DNA of 64,000 nucleotides from an uncultured Bacteroidales bacterium (GTDB lineage Bacteria; Bacteroidota; Bacteroidia; Bacteroidales; Paludibacteraceae). This document shows positions 62,094 to 64,000 of this stretch, piece after piece (within the stretch, counting starts at the first letter, position 1; each line of letters begins with the position of its first letter). Where the stretch lies: NCBI GenBank assembly GCA_934667275.1, contig CAKULK010000001.1, positions 62,001 to 126,000 of the forward strand. The letters run 5' to 3'. A model generated the notes under the pieces. The model made no database searches. It saw only the letters and a program-made list of their open reading frames with translations, and was not told the DNA's origin. The translations under genes were made by a program, and so were the position numbers.

Positions 62094-64000
62094 TTATTTC
62101 ACTACCTTGGCGGTGAGGTCTCCGAACTTGATGATGTAAACGCCGTTAGCCCATGCCGAGGTACGGATGGTGTTGATGCCTTCGTGACCTACCACCTGTG
62201 CTATGCACTTGCCCGAGAGGTCGTAGATACGGATAGTACCTGTCTCGGCGAGGTTCACGTTCAGGTAGTCAACAAACGGATTCGGATATGCAACAAGACC
62301 ATTGTTGTCGCTATCAATGTCTTCCAGTCCTGTAGGAGTAGATTGTACCGTGACACGGAAGGTGTTGGTAGCAGACCTTGTATAGATAGGAGCATTTTTG
62401 TATGCCTGATAGGTACCGGTCTCTTCGATAGTGATGTCGGCTACACCCGTCTTGCCCTCGGCGAAGGAGAGCAGGAGTTCGTCGTTGTTGTCCTCGGCAA
62501 ATGCTGCGGTAACAAGTTCCTCATTGGTGTTCGCCTTGACGCTCTTCGCGAACTTGGTGGTGTTCTTGTTGATAGGCGTCTTCCATGTGAAGGCATCAGC
62601 CAGCGAAATAGTCATACCTGTGATTCCGTACTCCACCGGCAATGTGATGTCGGCTATCTGGTGCGGATAGATGGCATAGATAGCAGGACGGAGGGTGACG
62701 GTGTATGCTTCGAACTCGTAGTTCATACCGCACTTGTCGATAACCTCAGCATAGATGTGGACGACGGAGTCTTCGTCAAGGTTGTTGTTCTTCAGCGACT
62801 CGGGGAAACGGAACGTAACCTGTGCGCTGTTGGTAGTCCTGAGGTTGTAGGTCATCATATCAGCGTAAGGTACCCAGTTCTTGATGTACACGTTGTCGAT
62901 ATTGCCTTCGGTATCGGTGAAGTCGCTCGGCCATACAGACTTGCCCTGCGAATAGGTGGTAGTCTCGTCCAAGTTGAACTTGTTGGGTACTCCCTTGCCT
63001 GCTTTGGGTTGCGGAGCGTCGTTACGCGCAAGGGCAGCGCTCATCGCCATGGCTTCGGGACTTGCTGCGACACCCTCGAAGGAGCCTGCGGAAGTGAAAT
63101 CGGCATGGTAAATACGTCCTTCACCTGCACCACCCCATGAGCCGTAAGCCACATAGTACTCACCCGTCGCAGTATCGCGAGTGCTTGCCATAGGCGTGAT
63201 GCCTTCTACCGGAGTGGTCATCACTTCCGTGGTGGATGTAATGCCTGTCTTGGTGTTGTGTGCCAAGAATCCTGTCTCGGTGGCGAGCATAATGCTGTCG
63301 CCCGTCATCGGGTCGATAGCGGCGGGGGCTGACGAGAAGGACGAAGGTGTGTTGGTAGCCTTTTCGGTGTAGGTCAGTGTGCGCACATCGAAGGTCAGTA
63401 CTGCAGATGTGACGGTGTAGTTGTCGCGACGGACACAGTAAATGACGGTGTCTTGCGGAATCAGCATACTGACATTGAGACCCGCCTCACCCATAGGCAC
63501 TTCTTTTTCCAACTTGAGGGTATTGAGGTTGATAACCGCCATGCTGCTTGTGGTACCTGCCCAACCGCCGTTAATCATCACATACGCCATGGTGTCGATA
63601 ACGGCAATGTCGGTAGCCTGGTCGGATACGGGCACCTTGGTGACGAGCGAGAGGTCGGTCTTGTTGTAAACGCGCACGTTGTAGCCGTCCTCAGGGGCAC
63701 CGCCGCTGTTCTGACGGGTAACGAGCAGCCAGTTGCGGTAAACAGCCATCTTGTTGTTCAAGCCATAACTCGATTGACCCATGCCGTCGTCCAGCATAGT
63801 GGTGTCTTGGCAGTACTTGGTGGCAACGACCTCGTTGTTGGTGGTGTTGAAACGGGTGATGTAGTTGTCTGCAGCCACATACGCAAACGCGCCGTCCACA
63901 ATCATGTCTTGTACGGAAGTGGCATCGACTGCGCCTACAGGGGTTGTCTTCTTGGTTTGGGTGTCATACGCAAGCAGTTCGGTACCCTTGGTGCCACCGA
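62094..64000 (-). CDS. Secreted propeller protein with type IX sorting domain (partial, N-terminus missing)
   Basis: At least 635 residues; the frame is still open at the right edge, so the ATG at 63905 is internal. The visible part begins with strands of a YncE-like beta-propeller (GTELLAYDTQTKK, MAVINLNTLKLEKEV, AAIDPMTGDSIMLATETG), followed by Ig-like regions. The C-terminus is a canonical type A sorting domain: VAYPNPFVDYLNV, IRIYDLSGKCIAQVVGHEG, VYIIKFGDLTAKVVK. It is related to DUF5074-type proteins that often accompany TonB-dependent transporters. The function is unknown. Confidence 0.85.
   Translation of the reverse strand, partial: GGTKGTELLAYDTQTKKTTPVGAVDATSVQDMIVDGAFAYVAADNYITRFNTTNNEVVATKYCQDTTMLDDGMGQSSYGLNNKMAVYRNWLLVTRQNSGGAPEDGYNVRVYNKTDLSLVTKVPVSDQATDIAVIDTMAYVMINGGWAGTTSSMAVINLNTLKLEKEVPMGEAGLNVSMLIPQDTVIYCVRRDNYTVTSAVLTFDVRTLTYTEKATNTPSSFSSAPAAIDPMTGDSIMLATETGFLAHNTKTGITSTTEVMTTPVEGITPMASTRDTATGEYYVAYGSWGGAGEGRIYHADFTSAGSFEGVAASPEAMAMSAALARNDAPQPKAGKGVPNKFNLDETTTYSQGKSVWPSDFTDTEGNIDNVYIKNWVPYADMMTYNLRTTNSAQVTFRFPESLKNNNLDEDSVVHIYAEVIDKCGMNYEFEAYTVTLRPAIYAIYPHQIADITLPVEYGITGMTISLADAFTWKTPINKNTTKFAKSVKANTNEELVTAAFAEDNNDELLLSFAEGKTGVADITIEETGTYQAYKNAPIYTRSATNTFRVTVQSTPTGLEDIDSDNNGLVAYPNPFVDYLNVNLAETGTIRIYDLSGKCIAQVVGHEGINTIRTSAWANGVYIIKFGDLTAKVVK

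Noticed and set aside
1..64000. Mobile elements, prophage or integrated plasmid
   Set aside because: No transposase, integrase, relaxase or phage structural gene is found, and no terminal inverted repeats of insertion-sequence size were noticed. The short dispersed repeats are not attached to any such gene.

Overview
The window is chromosomal DNA from a Bacteroidota bacterium, most likely order Bacteroidales. The evidence is SusC/SusD-type outer-membrane pairs, proteins ending in type IX secretion-like tails, a fused NagB/PIG-L protein, a DUF2027-Smr protein, and at least ten promoters of the Bacteroidota form (TTTG or CTTG, 19-20 bp, TAnnTTTG). Anaerobic ribonucleotide reductase (nrdD, nrdG) fits an anaerobic or gut-type lifestyle. 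I see no insertion sequence, prophage, integrase or CRISPR array.

Layout. 1-10.6 kb holds housekeeping and transport genes: a partial ion transporter, lepA, a small unknown gene, a YfhO-like membrane protein, mltG, a Pit-type phosphate transporter, and a divergent response regulator/kinase pair. 10.7-14.7 kb is dnaE. 14.9-20.3 kb is an amino-sugar block: a tandem glycosyltransferase and a NagB-like/PIG-L fusion on the minus strand, and a BadF-type sugar kinase with murQ on the plus strand, read from back-to-back promoters. 20.5-45.6 kb is a 25-kb co-directional series: SusC, SusD, two lipoproteins, a GHL10 hydrolase, a repeat protein, two NAGPA-type phosphodiester glycosidases, an Amidase_3 protein, and a 1,495-residue repeat protein. 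45.6-48.8 kb carries a small RNA, a secreted GH13 amylase, rnpB and tRNA-Gly(CCC). 48.8-53 kb has pheT, a BASS-type transporter and a Smr protein. 53.1-57.7 kb is a porin, imelysin and di-heme oxidoreductase cluster. 57.7-61.7 kb has nrdG, a two-part ThrE exporter and nrdD. 62.1-64 kb is a truncated secreted propeller protein.

How it fits together. The most striking unit is the amino-sugar block next to the SusCD series. GHL10, amidase and NAGPA activities, a SusCD importer, a sugar kinase and MurNAc-6-phosphate etherase together suggest harvesting of peptidoglycan, possibly including teichoic-acid linkage units, from other bacteria. This is inferred from family membership and gene order, not demonstrated. 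Other notable features are a set of intergenic tandem repeats that all have an 11-bp period although their sequences differ, a 22-bp element placed identically before murQ and nrdG, an InlB-type repeat interrupted by a large inserted region four times in two proteins, and a compact predicted small RNA.
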